Assembly: GCA_015069045.1 (NCBI GenBank)
Contig: SVJJ01000001.1
Location: forward strand, 1-64,000
Reading direction: 5' to 3'
DNA: 64,000 bases
From: Oscillospiraceae bacterium
Lineage (GTDB): Bacteria > Bacillota > Clostridia > UBA1381 > UBA9506
The notes under the pieces were generated by a model that was given only the letters and a program-made list of their open reading frames with translations, was not told where the DNA came from and made no database searches. Position 1 is the stretch's first letter, and every line of letters begins with the position of its first letter. Both the position numbers and the translations under genes were made by a program. This document shows positions 41,006 through 50,751 of this stretch, piece after piece.

Positions 41006-41629
41006 TTGAAATTACTACATCATGGGTTTGAAGGACTTATACCATATTGGAAAGCAGATAAAGGTTACTATATCTGTATTTTTGTTGCCTTTTTTTTAGG
41101 GGTAATATTGGCAGGTGTGTCTGTTGTGACCATGCCTGAAGCGACATCCAAGGAATTGCTTTTATATTTAAATGATTTTTTTCAAAACATCAGGGAAAAC
41201 GGAGCAGATTCTACGGTGTTGTTTAAGGCAGGGCTGATGCAAAATGTAAGGAGCTTTGTCTTTTTATTTCTGTCGTCAGTTATGGTCATTGGTGGGCCCT
41301 TTATTGTGGCCTTTGCTGTTTTGCGTGGGTTTATGCATGGTTTTACACTGATTTTTATGTTTCGGCTTTATGGGATTCGAACGACCTTGTTTTTTTTACT
41401 TGGTATGCTGCCTCATGAACTGATATTGTTTCCCGCTTATCTGTTTTTGTGCGTGTTGTGTCTTAAGTTTTCCCTATCTTTATCTCGGGGAAAGCAACAT
41501 TTAAAGGCAGGGCTTGCTCAAATAGCCGGTAAGTTTTTGGGGCTTTTTGCATTGACTTTTATGGCGGCTCTGCTGCAGGCTTATGTTGAACCTATGCTCA
41601 TTCAACTCATTGCCGGTTTATACTTGTAG
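41006..41629 (+). CDS. spoIIM: Stage II sporulation protein M
   Basis: This membrane protein of the SpoIIDMP complex drives septal peptidoglycan thinning and engulfment in sporulation. From TTG 41006 it has 207 residues, with AAGAAGGA about 7 bases upstream; a GTG at 40967 would add 13 residues. There are about five membrane segments; the family motif LLGMLPHELILFPAYLF lies near residue 130. The spoIIM-xerD order recurs in Firmicutes. Its presence suggests the organism can form spores. Confidence 0.9.
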   Translation: MKLLHHGFEGLIPYWKADKGYYICIFVAFFLGVILAGVSVVTMPEATSKELLLYLNDFFQNIRENGADSTVLFKAGLMQNVRSFVFLFLSSVMVIGGPFIVAFAVLRGFMHGFTLIFMFRLYGIRTTLFFLLGMLPHELILFPAYLFLCVLCLKFSLSLSRGKQHLKAGLAQIAGKFLGLFALTFMAALLQAYVEPMLIQLIAGLYL

Positions 41630-41665
41630 CACATACCGGCCTTACAAAGGAAAGGACAGAGTGCA

Positions 41666-42547
41666 TTGGATTTAGTACAGGATCTTATTCGTTATTTGGA
41701 AAAAGAAAAAAGGCTGACGAAAAACACATTATACTCCTATCGGCGTGATATTGTGTCGTTTTTGCAATATATAGATGACATTGGCGTTCATGACCCTATG
41801 GCAGCAACTCGTAAAACCCTGGAACGATATTTAACATCACTAAAAAAAGCCGGTCGTGCCAATACAACCATTTCACGTAATTTAGCTTCTTTAAAAGCAT
41901 ATTATGCCTATGCTGTTTATCGTGGATTGCTAGAGACTAATCCCACCGACAATATAAAGCCACCGCGAATTGAAAAAAAACTACCCCATGTGTTAACTCC
42001 CAGTGAAATTGACCGACTTTTAGATCAGCCAATTTGTAGCAATGTAAAAGGGATTCGGGATAAGGCCATGTTGGAGCTTTTATATGCTACGGGGATTCGG
42101 GTAACAGAAATGGTGGGCCTTCATCTGGCAGATGTTAACCCCGATTTGGGGTTTATTCGTTGCCATGCAGATGGTCGTGAACGGATTATTCCCATTGGAA
42201 AGGTTTGTGCAGGTGCTATTCATGATTATTTGCAAAAGTCCCGGCCTGTTTTGCTTAAAAATGGGGAAGAAGTAGCTATGTTTTTAAATATGCATGGTCA
42301 ACGTATGACCAGGCAAGGTTTTTGGAAATTACTTAAGCAGTATGCGGAGGAGGCGGGGATTGCCGGTTCTATTACCCCCCATACCTTGCGACATTCCTTT
42401 GCGGCTCACCTTTTAGAAAATGGTGCCGACGTTCATTCTGTTCAGTCTATGTTGGGGCATGCTGATGTTTCTACCACTCAGGTTTACGTTCAGCTAGTGA
42501 ACAGCAAGTTAAAAGATGTTTACATAAAAGCGCATCCCCGTGCCTAA
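41666..42547 (+). CDS. xerD: Site-specific tyrosine recombinase XerD-like
   Basis: The 293-residue protein has an N-terminal SAM-like core-binding domain (about 1-85) and a catalytic domain with Arg in TGIRVTEM (about 147), HTLRHSFAAHLLENG, LGHADVSTTQVY and the nucleophilic Tyr in the last motif. It would resolve chromosome dimers at dif with a XerC partner. It begins at TTG 41666 behind AAAGGAAAGGA. Chromosomal context makes a mobile-element integrase unlikely. Confidence 0.92.
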   Translation: MDLVQDLIRYLEKEKRLTKNTLYSYRRDIVSFLQYIDDIGVHDPMAATRKTLERYLTSLKKAGRANTTISRNLASLKAYYAYAVYRGLLETNPTDNIKPPRIEKKLPHVLTPSEIDRLLDQPICSNVKGIRDKAMLELLYATGIRVTEMVGLHLADVNPDLGFIRCHADGRERIIPIGKVCAGAIHDYLQKSRPVLLKNGEEVAMFLNMHGQRMTRQGFWKLLKQYAEEAGIAGSITPHTLRHSFAAHLLENGADVHSVQSMLGHADVSTTQVYVQLVNSKLKDVYIKAHPRA

Positions 42548-42567
42548 CGGATTTTTATGTATATACA

Positions 42568-42601
42568 AATGGCCATATCATGTTGATATGGCCATTTTTT
42601 G
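42568..42601 (+). terminator. Terminator of spoIIM-xerD
   Basis: AATGGCCATATCA and TGATATGGCCATT pair perfectly over 13 bp with loop TGT, followed by TTTT. Confidence 0.95.
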
Positions 42602-42625
42602 TTAATGCCTTTAGGCGTGGAAATA

Positions 42626-42820
42626 TCCCCCCCCAGTTCTACCGGGGGAAGAAACATGAGCGGCGCAATAATAAAGGGGGCGAGCGTTAAGCAAGCCCAA
42701 AAGAAAGCCTCCCTCGTCTAGAGGGAGGCAGTGGAGGGATTTATATTCTGAGTTTTGAATCCCCCAGTCAGCCTATCGGCTGCCAGCCCCCTTTAGACAA
42801 GGAGGACCTTTACCCGTTTA
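42626..42820. repeat. Non-coding palindromic repeat element
   Basis: There is no credible ORF from 42548 to about 43000. A C-run/G-run hairpin (about 42627-42649) is followed by two imperfect inverted arms. The left arm (42707-42741) has GCCTCCCTCGTCTAGAGGGA then GTGGAGGGATT; the right (42758-42805) reads as its reverse with AATCCCCCAGT then CCCCCTTTAGACAAGGAGG. The right arm holds an extra small palindrome (AGCCTATCGGCT). This resembles the interspersed palindromic repeats I have seen in gut Firmicutes genomes, but copy number cannot be judged here. Confidence 0.6.
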
Positions 42821-42930
42821 TGGGTTGACTTGACTGTATTTTTCTGTCATGATAGGTCAAAATTCTTCTTCTTCCCTTTAATGTAATAGAAAAAGCTTTT
42901 AAATGTAATACTTTTGTAAAGAATTTATAT

Positions 42931-42936
42931 TATAAT
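42931..42936 (+). promoter_or_regulatory. Probable -10 box of the class A PBP gene
   Basis: A perfect TATAAT stands 79 bases before the preferred start. No good -35 hexamer lies at the standard distance, so this is tentative. Confidence 0.4.
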
Positions 42937-43015
42937 GTACATGTATAGGTAGCATTGGAATTTGTTATATAAAACAGATTATTCGCGGTTTAATGCTGTG
43001 GAAGGATGTGACGAT

Positions 43016-45349
43016 TTGCGTAAAAGGGATGAGAAAACCATAGAACATACGACGAAAGAACAGAAGGAGAGTAAAGGGCAGCAATTTGCTCGCAGACTTA
43101 AGCAAATTGTGGTTATATGCTGTATCCTACTTGTATTGTTTTCGGCTGTTGTAGCAGGTGCAGCACTTGGTTTTATTGATAACAGTACAGATTTAATTGC
43201 TCAGGAGTATAATTTGGATTTTTCTTCTGTTGTATATTCGATTGATGAGGAAACTGGTCAGCCTGTTGAGTTGGAACGACTGTATGCGGAACAAAATAGG
43301 GTATGGGTGGATTTAGAAGACACGCCACTTCATTTAAAACAGGCCTTTATCGCCATTGAGGATGAACGATTTGAAAGCCATAAGGGCGTTGATTGGAAGA
43401 GAACCATGGGCGCAACAATAAATTTTATATTTAAAGGTAATCGCTCCTATGGGGGTTCTACCATTACACAACAGTTAATTAAAAATATTACCGGTGACGA
43501 TGAACGTTCCCCTATTCGTAAAATACAAGAAATTGTGCGTGCGATTAATCTGGAGCGCAAAATGAGTAAAGACCAGATTGTGGAAATGTATATGAACACC
43601 ATTTACTTAGGACAAGGTTGTCATGGTGTGCAAACAGCAGCTAATGTGTATTTTAGCAAAGATGTATCAGAATTATCCTTAGCAGAGTGTGCTTCTATTG
43701 CAGGTATTACGCAATATCCGGCCAAATATGACCCCTTGCTGAACTTTGAAGCACATAAAGAAAAGCAGGAAATTGTTTTAGGGAAAATGTTAGAGCTTGG
43801 TTATATTAATCAAGAGGAGCATGATGAAGCTGTCTCAGCAGAGCTAAAATTAATTAAAGGCACTTCCAAAACAGGGAATGCCAAAATTCAGTCATATTAT
43901 GTTGACCAAGTTGTTTTGGATGTTATGAATGATTTAATGACACGGAATAAAATGTCAGAAAGTGCGGCTACCAAAGCTATTTTTAAGGGTGGACTTAAAA
44001 TTTACGCCAACATAGACCCTAAGGTACAGGAAGGCATGGAATCTGTTTTTGAAAACAACAAAAATTTCCCCGGTTCCGGTACGCAATCAGCTATGGTGGT
44101 AATAGACCCGTACACAGGGCAGGTTAAAGGTATTGTGGGCGGACGCGGAGAAAAAACAGGGAACCGGGTGCTGAACCGCGCCACACAATCTTTGCGTCAG
44201 CCCGGATCCTCCATTAAGCCCCTATCTGTTTTTGCACCTGCTATTGAATATGGACTCATTACACCGGCTACCATGGTAGATGATACGCCTTTGACCATCG
44301 GTGATTGGTCACCCCGTAACTCTGACCGTGATTTTATGGGTCCTATTACAACGAGAGTGGCGTTAGAAAAATCCAGAAATATTCCGGCAGTTCGCATTTT
44401 GGATAAACTTACAGTAGATAGGTCCTTCGATTTTATGACGAGTAAGTTAGGCTTTACCTCCCTGGTCAGCCACGAAAAACGGGAGGATGGTAAAATCTAT
44501 TCGGATAAATTTCTAAGTTCCTTGGGTTTGGGTGGCCTGACGGATGGTGTTTCCGTTATGGAGATGACAGCGGCCTATGCATCTTTTGTTAATGGTGGAA
44601 TATATACAAAACCAACCACATATACTAAGGTTATTGATGCCAACGGACGAGTTATTTTGGAAAATAAAATAGAAAGCCATCGTGCCATGAGCGAAGGGAC
44701 AGCCTATACCATGGCGAAAATGTTATCCGGTGTTGTCCAGTATGGTACTGGTACGGGTGCGCGACTCTCCGGTAATATCTTTGCCGGAGGTAAAACGGGT
44801 ACTACTACAGGCGACATTGACCGTTGGTTTGCAGGGATAACGCCCAATTATGCCGGTGTGGTTTGGTTTGGCTATGATACGCCAAAGCAAATGACCGGTT
44901 TAGGCAATCCGTGTGTTTCCTTATGGAAAAAGGTTATGGATTCTATACACAAGGGAATAACCATTAATACGTTACCTTATCCTGCCAATATGGTAGAACG
45001 GGTGGTTTGCCAGATTAGCGGTAAAATAGCTACGGCAGATTGTGGTACTGATGTTCGAACAGATTATTTTAAGTCCGGTACACAACCATCGAGTTTTTGT
45101 ACCTCTCATCAAGCTGATGCCCTTGAGGATAAAATTGATGATACAATTCAAAGTGAAGGGCAAGGTTTAAATCAAGCAGAGCCAGGCGTTGGTGCAAGTA
45201 ATCCTCCGGCAGAAGGGGAAATCATTTCACCCTCCGGCTCCGCCAACGAATCGGGACAAACAACAGAAACAGAGCCGGATGTACCGGCGAATGCCGATGT
45301 TCCCAAGGCTGATGATGAGTCTCAGTATTGGTGGAGTGGTGACGAATAA
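43016..45349 (+). CDS. Class A penicillin-binding protein (transglycosylase/transpeptidase)
   Basis: This 777-residue bifunctional cell wall synthase starts at TTG 43016, with AAGGA 9 bases upstream; a TTG at 42962 is less well supported. It has a short cytoplasmic part, one membrane anchor (about 33-58), a GT51 domain with the catalytic Glu in AIEDERFESHKG and GGSTITQQLIKN, then a transpeptidase with SSIK (about 398), SRN (about 460) and KTGTT (about 593). The C-terminal 80 residues are acidic, disordered-looking and end near WWSGDE. It is PBP1A/PonA-like. Confidence 0.94.
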   Translation: MRKRDEKTIEHTTKEQKESKGQQFARRLKQIVVICCILLVLFSAVVAGAALGFIDNSTDLIAQEYNLDFSSVVYSIDEETGQPVELERLYAEQNRVWVDLEDTPLHLKQAFIAIEDERFESHKGVDWKRTMGATINFIFKGNRSYGGSTITQQLIKNITGDDERSPIRKIQEIVRAINLERKMSKDQIVEMYMNTIYLGQGCHGVQTAANVYFSKDVSELSLAECASIAGITQYPAKYDPLLNFEAHKEKQEIVLGKMLELGYINQEEHDEAVSAELKLIKGTSKTGNAKIQSYYVDQVVLDVMNDLMTRNKMSESAATKAIFKGGLKIYANIDPKVQEGMESVFENNKNFPGSGTQSAMVVIDPYTGQVKGIVGGRGEKTGNRVLNRATQSLRQPGSSIKPLSVFAPAIEYGLITPATMVDDTPLTIGDWSPRNSDRDFMGPITTRVALEKSRNIPAVRILDKLTVDRSFDFMTSKLGFTSLVSHEKREDGKIYSDKFLSSLGLGGLTDGVSVMEMTAAYASFVNGGIYTKPTTYTKVIDANGRVILENKIESHRAMSEGTAYTMAKMLSGVVQYGTGTGARLSGNIFAGGKTGTTTGDIDRWFAGITPNYAGVVWFGYDTPKQMTGLGNPCVSLWKKVMDSIHKGITINTLPYPANMVERVVCQISGKIATADCGTDVRTDYFKSGTQPSSFCTSHQADALEDKIDDTIQSEGQGLNQAEPGVGASNPPAEGEIISPSGSANESGQTTETEPDVPANADVPKADDESQYWWSGDE

Positions 45350-45398
45350 GGACTATACATATCTGTGTTTATGAATGTAATGGGAAAGGGTGAATGTT

Positions 45399-47120
45399 GT
45401 GCCTGAACAATACAGAATGGAATATGAAAGATGGTGTCGTGAGGCAGATGAGGCCACAAAGGCTGAGCTTTTGTCAATGAGTGATGAAAAAGAGATTAAG
45501 GAACGGTTTTATAAGGAGCTGGCTTTTGGCACAGCCGGTTTGCGGGGCATTTTAGGCGCAGGTTGTAATCGAATGAATATGTACACCGTGCGCCGTGCTA
45601 CGCAAGGCTTAGCAAACTATATCCTTCAAAAGGGGAAGGATGTACAAAATCATGGTGTTGCTATTGCCTATGATTGCCGTCATTTTTCTAAACAATTTGC
45701 CTGGGCGGCCGCTACTGTTTTGGCGGCTAACGGCATTCGAGTATGGATTTACGCAGAGATGGAGCCAACGCCGGCTTTGTCCTTTGCGGTACGTCATTTA
45801 TCTACAACGGCCGGCATTATGATTACCGCCAGCCATAATCCCGCCAACTATAATGGCTATAAGGTTTATGGTGAAGATGGGGCTCAAATGAATGTGTCAG
45901 ATTCGGCTATTGTATTGTCCTTTATAAACAAAACTGATATTTTTAACGGTGTTAAGGATATGGATGTGGAAGAAGCGGAGCGAAAGGGTCTTATCACCGT
46001 TATAGAGGAGGATGTGCTGGCGCCATATTTGGAGGCCGTTAAACAATGTGTGCAAAATCCGGCATTGGTTACAAACCAAGGGAAGGATCTTACTATTGTG
46101 TATACACCCTTCCATGGCGCAGGGTATAAAGCTGTTATGAGGAGCCTTCAGGAAAGTGGCTTTACCTCTGTTTATCCTGTTGAGGCTCAAGCTGTTCCTG
46201 ACCCTGATTTTTCCACTGTTAAATCTCCCAATCCGGAAGATCCGGCAGGTTTTGCTATGGCTATTAAGCTAGCTCATGAAAAAAATGCCGATATTATCAT
46301 TGGCACCGATCCGGATTCTGATAGAATAGGCGTTTTATGCAAAACCGAGGATGGATATCAAGTATTAAATGGCAATCAGACTGGTATATTGCTGATGGAT
46401 TATGTTTTATCCCAAAGAGCAGCAAAGGGTCTTGTTCCTCAAGATTATGTGGTTAGCACGATTGTTTCCACCAATATGGTGCAGTCCATTGCAGCAGCCT
46501 ATGGCGTGAAGGCGTATCAGGTTTATACCGGCTTTAAATTTATTGCCGGGATTATTAAAGACCATGAAATGAATCCTGATGGTGGCTCCTACCTTTTTGG
46601 CTTTGAGGAAAGCTTTGGGTATCTGCCGGGCACTTATGCACGGGATAAAGATGCGGTCAGCGCTTCTCTTTTGGTTTGTGAGATGGCGACTTATTATAAA
46701 ACACAGGGCATGACCTTAGTGGATGCTCTTGGCCTTCTGCAGAAAAAATATGGCTATTATCTGGAATATACAGAGTCTGTTTATATGGAAGGCATTGATG
46801 GTATGGAACGGATGCAGGCGTTGCTTACTCAGGTTTCTAAAAACCCTTTTCGCAAACTTGGCGATATAGAGTTCTTAGCCTTTCGTAATTACCAAGAGGG
46901 AATACGGTATGAATTTAGTACCAATAAGGAAGAACCCCTTCCCTTAGAACCTTCCAATGTGTTATATTTTGAATTACCCAAGGGTGGATTTTTTATTATG
47001 AGGCCCTCCGGAACAGAACCAAAAATTAAGCTGTATTTTTCTGTTGTGGGAGAAAACGAACAGGATGCAGAAGAAAAACTGTTGGCTTTGCGCCGTGAGA
47101 CAGGAAAGAAGTTTGCATAA
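45399..47120 (+). CDS. Phosphoglucomutase/phosphomannomutase family protein
   Basis: This 573-residue alpha-D-phosphohexomutase has the phosphoserine loop TASHNPANYNGYK (about 144-156), metal loop GTDPDSDRIG (about 306-315), sugar-binding GFEESFGYL and phosphate-binding RPSGTEPKIK. This length and pattern match the Firmicutes PgcA-like phosphoglucomutase, which supplies glucose-1-phosphate for polysaccharide and lipid precursors. GTG 45399 has GAAAGGG 8 bases upstream; a GTG at 45390 overlaps that site. Confidence 0.92.
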   Translation: MPEQYRMEYERWCREADEATKAELLSMSDEKEIKERFYKELAFGTAGLRGILGAGCNRMNMYTVRRATQGLANYILQKGKDVQNHGVAIAYDCRHFSKQFAWAAATVLAANGIRVWIYAEMEPTPALSFAVRHLSTTAGIMITASHNPANYNGYKVYGEDGAQMNVSDSAIVLSFINKTDIFNGVKDMDVEEAERKGLITVIEEDVLAPYLEAVKQCVQNPALVTNQGKDLTIVYTPFHGAGYKAVMRSLQESGFTSVYPVEAQAVPDPDFSTVKSPNPEDPAGFAMAIKLAHEKNADIIIGTDPDSDRIGVLCKTEDGYQVLNGNQTGILLMDYVLSQRAAKGLVPQDYVVSTIVSTNMVQSIAAAYGVKAYQVYTGFKFIAGIIKDHEMNPDGGSYLFGFEESFGYLPGTYARDKDAVSASLLVCEMATYYKTQGMTLVDALGLLQKKYGYYLEYTESVYMEGIDGMERMQALLTQVSKNPFRKLGDIEFLAFRNYQEGIRYEFSTNKEEPLPLEPSNVLYFELPKGGFFIMRPSGTEPKIKLYFSVVGENEQDAEEKLLALRRETGKKFA

Positions 47121-47140
47121 ATAGGACAGGATTTGTGTTA

Positions 47141-47178
47141 AAAGAGGCTGTAGCATATTGCTACAGCCTCTTTAAAAA
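47141..47178. terminator. Bidirectional terminator
   Basis: AAAGAGGCTGTAGC (47141-47154) and GCTACAGCCTCTTT (47160-47173) pair over 14 bp with loop ATATT. It sits between the convergent phosphoglucomutase and smpB transcripts. Confidence 0.92.
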
Positions 47179-47208
47179 TGGGCAAAATATTTTAAATAAC
47201 CTTATGTT

Positions 47209-47670
47209 TTATTGATTTCTTTCTTTTACTTCTCGATCCATTCGGCGCTTGGCATCCCGTTCGGCAATATCACTCCGTTTATCATATAGTTTTTTTCCCC
47301 TCGCCAAACCAATTTGCACCTTTACCAAACTGTCCTTTAAATAAACGGATAGGGGAATCACAGAAAACCCCTTTTGTTTAACTGCGCCAAATAAATAATT
47401 TATTTCCCGTTTATGGAGCAACAAACGTCGATCACGTAGAGGGTCTCTGTTAAAAATGTTTCCTTGTTCATAAGGACTTATATGCATATTTTTAATGAAG
47501 GCCTCTCCGTTTCGGAAGCTAACAAAACTATCCTTCAGGTTTACCGCGCCTTTGCGCATAGATTTCACCTCTGTGCCGCAAAGAGAAATGCCGGCTTCAA
47601 AGGTTTCTTCAATAAAATAGTCATGTCGAGCCTTGCGATTTTCAGATAATATTTTCATGGAAGTCTTCAC
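47209..47670 (-). CDS. smpB: SsrA-binding protein SmpB
   Basis: This 153-residue tmRNA-binding protein works in trans-translation, with [37 protein letters not shown] and a basic C-terminus ([12 protein letters not shown]) that enters the ribosomal A site. It lies 8 bases after mutS and is the last gene of the minus-strand cluster. No ssrA (tmRNA) gene was recognised in the window. Confidence 0.96.
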   Translation of the reverse strand: MKTSMKILSENRKARHDYFIEETFEAGISLCGTEVKSMRKGAVNLKDSFVSFRNGEAFIKNMHISPYEQGNIFNRDPLRDRRLLLHKREINYLFGAVKQKGFSVIPLSVYLKDSLVKVQIGLARGKKLYDKRSDIAERDAKRRMDREVKERNQ

Positions 47671-47678
47671 CAGCCTTT

Positions 47679-50285
47679 TTATTGTTTTGCGGCTTTTTGC
47701 AGTTCAAATAGAGTATTCATTGCCTCAATGGGCGTAAGGGTGGTTACATCTAAGGCCAAAAGCTTTTCAATAATCTGGACATTATACATATCAGTAAGAG
47801 ATAACTGTGGCTCTGCCTCTAAATTTGTAACTAATGCTGAGGGCGCTATTATTTCGCCATCTTTTTGTTCAATGCCTCCCAAAATCTCCTTAGCACGGCT
47901 AATTACCTGTTGGGGCAGGCCTGCCAAGGCGGCTACCTCAATCCCATAACTATCATCAGCACCACCACGTACAATACGACGCAAAAAGGTAACGCTATCT
48001 CCCCGCTTTTTACAAGCGATGGAATAATTTTTTACACCTTGCAACTGTCCTTCTAAGGCAGTCAGTTCGTGGTAGTGGGTAGCAAACAGGGCTTTGGCGC
48101 CCAAACGTTTGGGATTGGCTATGTATTCCGTTACACTCCAGGCAATGGCCAAACCATCGTAGGTGCTGGTGCCTCGGCCTATTTCATCTAAAAGGAGCAG
48201 GCTTTTTCTCGTAGCATTCTGTAAAATGTGAGAAAGCTCGGCCATTTCTACCATAAAAGTACTTTGACCGGCCGATAAATCGTCAGAAGCGCCTATGCGT
48301 GTAAAAATCTTATCACAAATACCAATTGTGCAGCTAGAGGCCGGCACAAAGGAACCAATTTGTGCCATGATAACAATTAAAGCCACCTGCCGCATATAGG
48401 TGGATTTACCGGCCATATTGGGACCGGTTATAATTAAAAAGCGGTCATCATCACAATTCAGCGTAGCATCGTTTGGTACAAAAAGCTCATTTTTCAGCAT
48501 TTTTTCAACCACCGGATGCCGCCCGTCCTGAATATGAATGCGGTCAGACATATCTACAATGGGCATGGTATAGTTATTTTTTGCCGCTACCTCGGCAAAA
48601 GAACAAAAAACGTCAGTAGCAGCTAAAACGGCTGCTGTTTGTTGTACCCGTTCAACTTCCCTTGCAATTTCATCACGAATATCGCAAAATAATTTAAATT
48701 CCCGACGTTGTAATCGCTCTTCTGCGCCCAGGAGCTTATCTTCCAGAGCTTTTAATTCAGCGGTAATATAGCGTTCGTTATTTGCCAAGGTTTGTTTGCG
48801 CACATAACCCTCCGGAACATCACCACGGAAGGATTTTGGTACGTCAATATAGTAACCGAACACGCGGTTATATCCAATTTTTAAGGTTTTAATGCCGGTG
48901 CGTTCCCGCTCAAACTCCTCCATACGGGTTACAGCGCTATGGCCATTTTTCTTTAAATCCCGGTCAGTATCCACATCGGCATCGTAGCCGTCTTTTATAA
49001 TATCCCCCTCTCGCAGTGCGTTGGGGGCATCTTCACTGATGGAAGCCTCTAATATATCCAAAAGATCTCCCATGGTATCCAGCTTTTGACATAGCTCTTC
49101 TATCAAGGGGGTATTTAAGCGTGATAACAGCAGTTCAATATCAGGTAAAACTAAAAGGGAGCGCTTTAAAGCCAGCAATTCACGGGGGGTGGCCGATTTA
49201 CATACAATACGACCAATCAGGCGTTCTAAGTCCTGAATTTCACCTAAAGCGCCCATTAAATCAAAACGCAGTTCATTGTTTTTAAGCAAGGTTTCAACTG
49301 CAAAAAGCCGTTTTTGAATTTTTGTGCAGTTGGTTAACGGCTTGTCTAAATAGCTTTTTAAAAGCCGACCGCCCATGGCAGTTTTAGTTTTATCCAGCAC
49401 CCGCAAGAGAGAACCTTTTTTACTGCCCAAACGCATGGAAGCAGTTAGCTCCAGATTTCGCCTGGAATTTATGTCAATTTCCATAAAATCCTCTGTTGCA
49501 TAGTGGTGTATTTGGCGAATGTGAGATAAAAAGGTTTTTTGTGTAGCAGTTAAATACTCAATCAACAAACCAAGAGTATTGACCACATAGCTGTCCTCGG
49601 GGAGTGATAATTCAGCCAGTGACGCCACCTTAAATTGTTGTAAAATCAGGTTGCGGGAATGTCCCCATTCCGGATCACAAGCTGCCTTATCCAGCCTTGT
49701 TTGAAAACGCAGACCGATTTCTTCCCGAAGGGGGTCATTTTGATATACCGCACTTGAAACAATGATTTCCGCCGGCATATATCGTGCCAGTTCATCCACC
49801 AATCGTTGCCAATTGGGCAATGTAACTAAAAACAGTTCACCGGTACTGATATCCGTAAAGGCAGCACCATATACCCCGCCATCTGTATCCACGGCGCAAA
49901 GAAAATTGTTGCGTTTATCCTCAAGCTGTGTTGTGTCTGTAATGGTACCGGGTGTAATGACCCGCACAACATCTCGGGGCAGGATACCTTTTACCTCATC
50001 GGGACTGGCCATTTGCTCACAAATAGCAACCTTATAGCCTTTGGCGGTTAACCGACCAATATAGGTATCAGCTGCGTGGAAGGGAACGCCACACATGGGG
50101 TTGTTCTCCACATCGGGTTTGCCTTGGTCGTTTTTTTGTCGGCTGGTTAGAGTTAATTCTAAAACAGTAGCGGCCAGGCGGGCATCCTCGGAGAACATTT
50201 CATAAAAGTCACCCATTCGAAAAAATAAAATAGCATCCGAATATTCACTTTTGAGTTCGTAATATCGCTCCATGGCTGCGGTCAT
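47679..50285 (-). CDS. mutS: DNA mismatch repair protein MutS
   Basis: This 868-residue MutS1 protein has the mismatch-reading [11 protein letters not shown] (about 20-30, with the Phe-x-Glu intercalation motif), connector, clamp and a C-terminal ABC-type ATPase with [13 protein letters not shown] (about 619-631) and [20 protein letters not shown] lies 8 bases before the ATG. MutL, the usual next gene, is not present; smpB follows instead. Upstream order miaB-ricA-mutS matches Bacillus. Confidence 0.96.
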   Translation of the reverse strand: MTAAMERYYELKSEYSDAILFFRMGDFYEMFSEDARLAATVLELTLTSRQKNDQGKPDVENNPMCGVPFHAADTYIGRLTAKGYKVAICEQMASPDEVKGILPRDVVRVITPGTITDTTQLEDKRNNFLCAVDTDGGVYGAAFTDISTGELFLVTLPNWQRLVDELARYMPAEIIVSSAVYQNDPLREEIGLRFQTRLDKAACDPEWGHSRNLILQQFKVASLAELSLPEDSYVVNTLGLLIEYLTATQKTFLSHIRQIHHYATEDFMEIDINSRRNLELTASMRLGSKKGSLLRVLDKTKTAMGGRLLKSYLDKPLTNCTKIQKRLFAVETLLKNNELRFDLMGALGEIQDLERLIGRIVCKSATPRELLALKRSLLVLPDIELLLSRLNTPLIEELCQKLDTMGDLLDILEASISEDAPNALREGDIIKDGYDADVDTDRDLKKNGHSAVTRMEEFERERTGIKTLKIGYNRVFGYYIDVPKSFRGDVPEGYVRKQTLANNERYITAELKALEDKLLGAEERLQRREFKLFCDIRDEIAREVERVQQTAAVLAATDVFCSFAEVAAKNNYTMPIVDMSDRIHIQDGRHPVVEKMLKNELFVPNDATLNCDDDRFLIITGPNMAGKSTYMRQVALIVIMAQIGSFVPASSCTIGICDKIFTRIGASDDLSAGQSTFMVEMAELSHILQNATRKSLLLLDEIGRGTSTYDGLAIAWSVTEYIANPKRLGAKALFATHYHELTALEGQLQGVKNYSIACKKRGDSVTFLRRIVRGGADDSYGIEVAALAGLPQQVISRAKEILGGIEQKDGEIIAPSALVTNLEAEPQLSLTDMYNVQIIEKLLALDVTTLTPIEAMNTLFELQKAAKQ

Positions 50286-50336
50286 ACCATGTTCCTCCTG
50301 TTTCTGTTATCTCCTGTAGGGAAGGCATGTGGCGAC

Positions 50337-50729
50337 TTAATGACAACCCTTACAGCTTGAACAATGTCCGGAACAATTGCCGTCTTGTTCTTCGCCACGA
50401 ATGTGATAGCCTAAAATTTCATTAACTTGTGTAATCACACGATTAAAGGCGGATTTAGCCTCCAAATATTCGCGAGCTGTAGCATTTTTAGTCAGCTCAG
50501 CCATATTTTCATTCATCTGTTTGCGAAAAGCATCTAACTTTTCAGGTGTCATAGAACCACTACGCATTTCTTCAGCTAATTGAGTACTTTTTTTCTCATA
50601 TTCAGTAACAGCGGCTTGGGCACTTTCATCTGTTTGAAAAGCGATTTCCTGCTCTTGATAGCGGGCTAATTCCGTTGATGCGGCCAACAGTTCCCCTAAC
50701 TCGTGAGCCTTTTGTAAAATTTCGTCCAT
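50337..50729 (-). CDS. YlbF/YmcA family protein (RicA-like) with Cys-rich tail
   Basis: This 130-residue mostly helical protein has the Com_YlbF-type core (about 1-110, LGELLAASTELARYQEQE) and a C-terminal tail with C-x3-C-x2-C-x2-C in NCSGHCSSCKGCH. In Bacillus the RicA, RicF and RicT proteins form an Fe-S-binding complex that promotes RNase Y processing and Spo0A phosphorylation. The position between miaB and mutS is that of Bacillus ymcA. Four clustered cysteines could hold a cluster within one chain, which is notable. Family call good; cluster binding inferred. Confidence 0.82.
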   Translation of the reverse strand: MDEILQKAHELGELLAASTELARYQEQEIAFQTDESAQAAVTEYEKKSTQLAEEMRSGSMTPEKLDAFRKQMNENMAELTKNATAREYLEAKSAFNRVITQVNEILGYHIRGEEQDGNCSGHCSSCKGCH

Positions 50730-50751
50730 TTTCTTTTCCTCCGTATTTTGT

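Noticed and set aside
41666-42547. Integrase of a mobile element
   Set aside because: The XerD-like length, coupling to spoIIM and absence of attachment repeats or phage genes point to the chromosomal recombinase.
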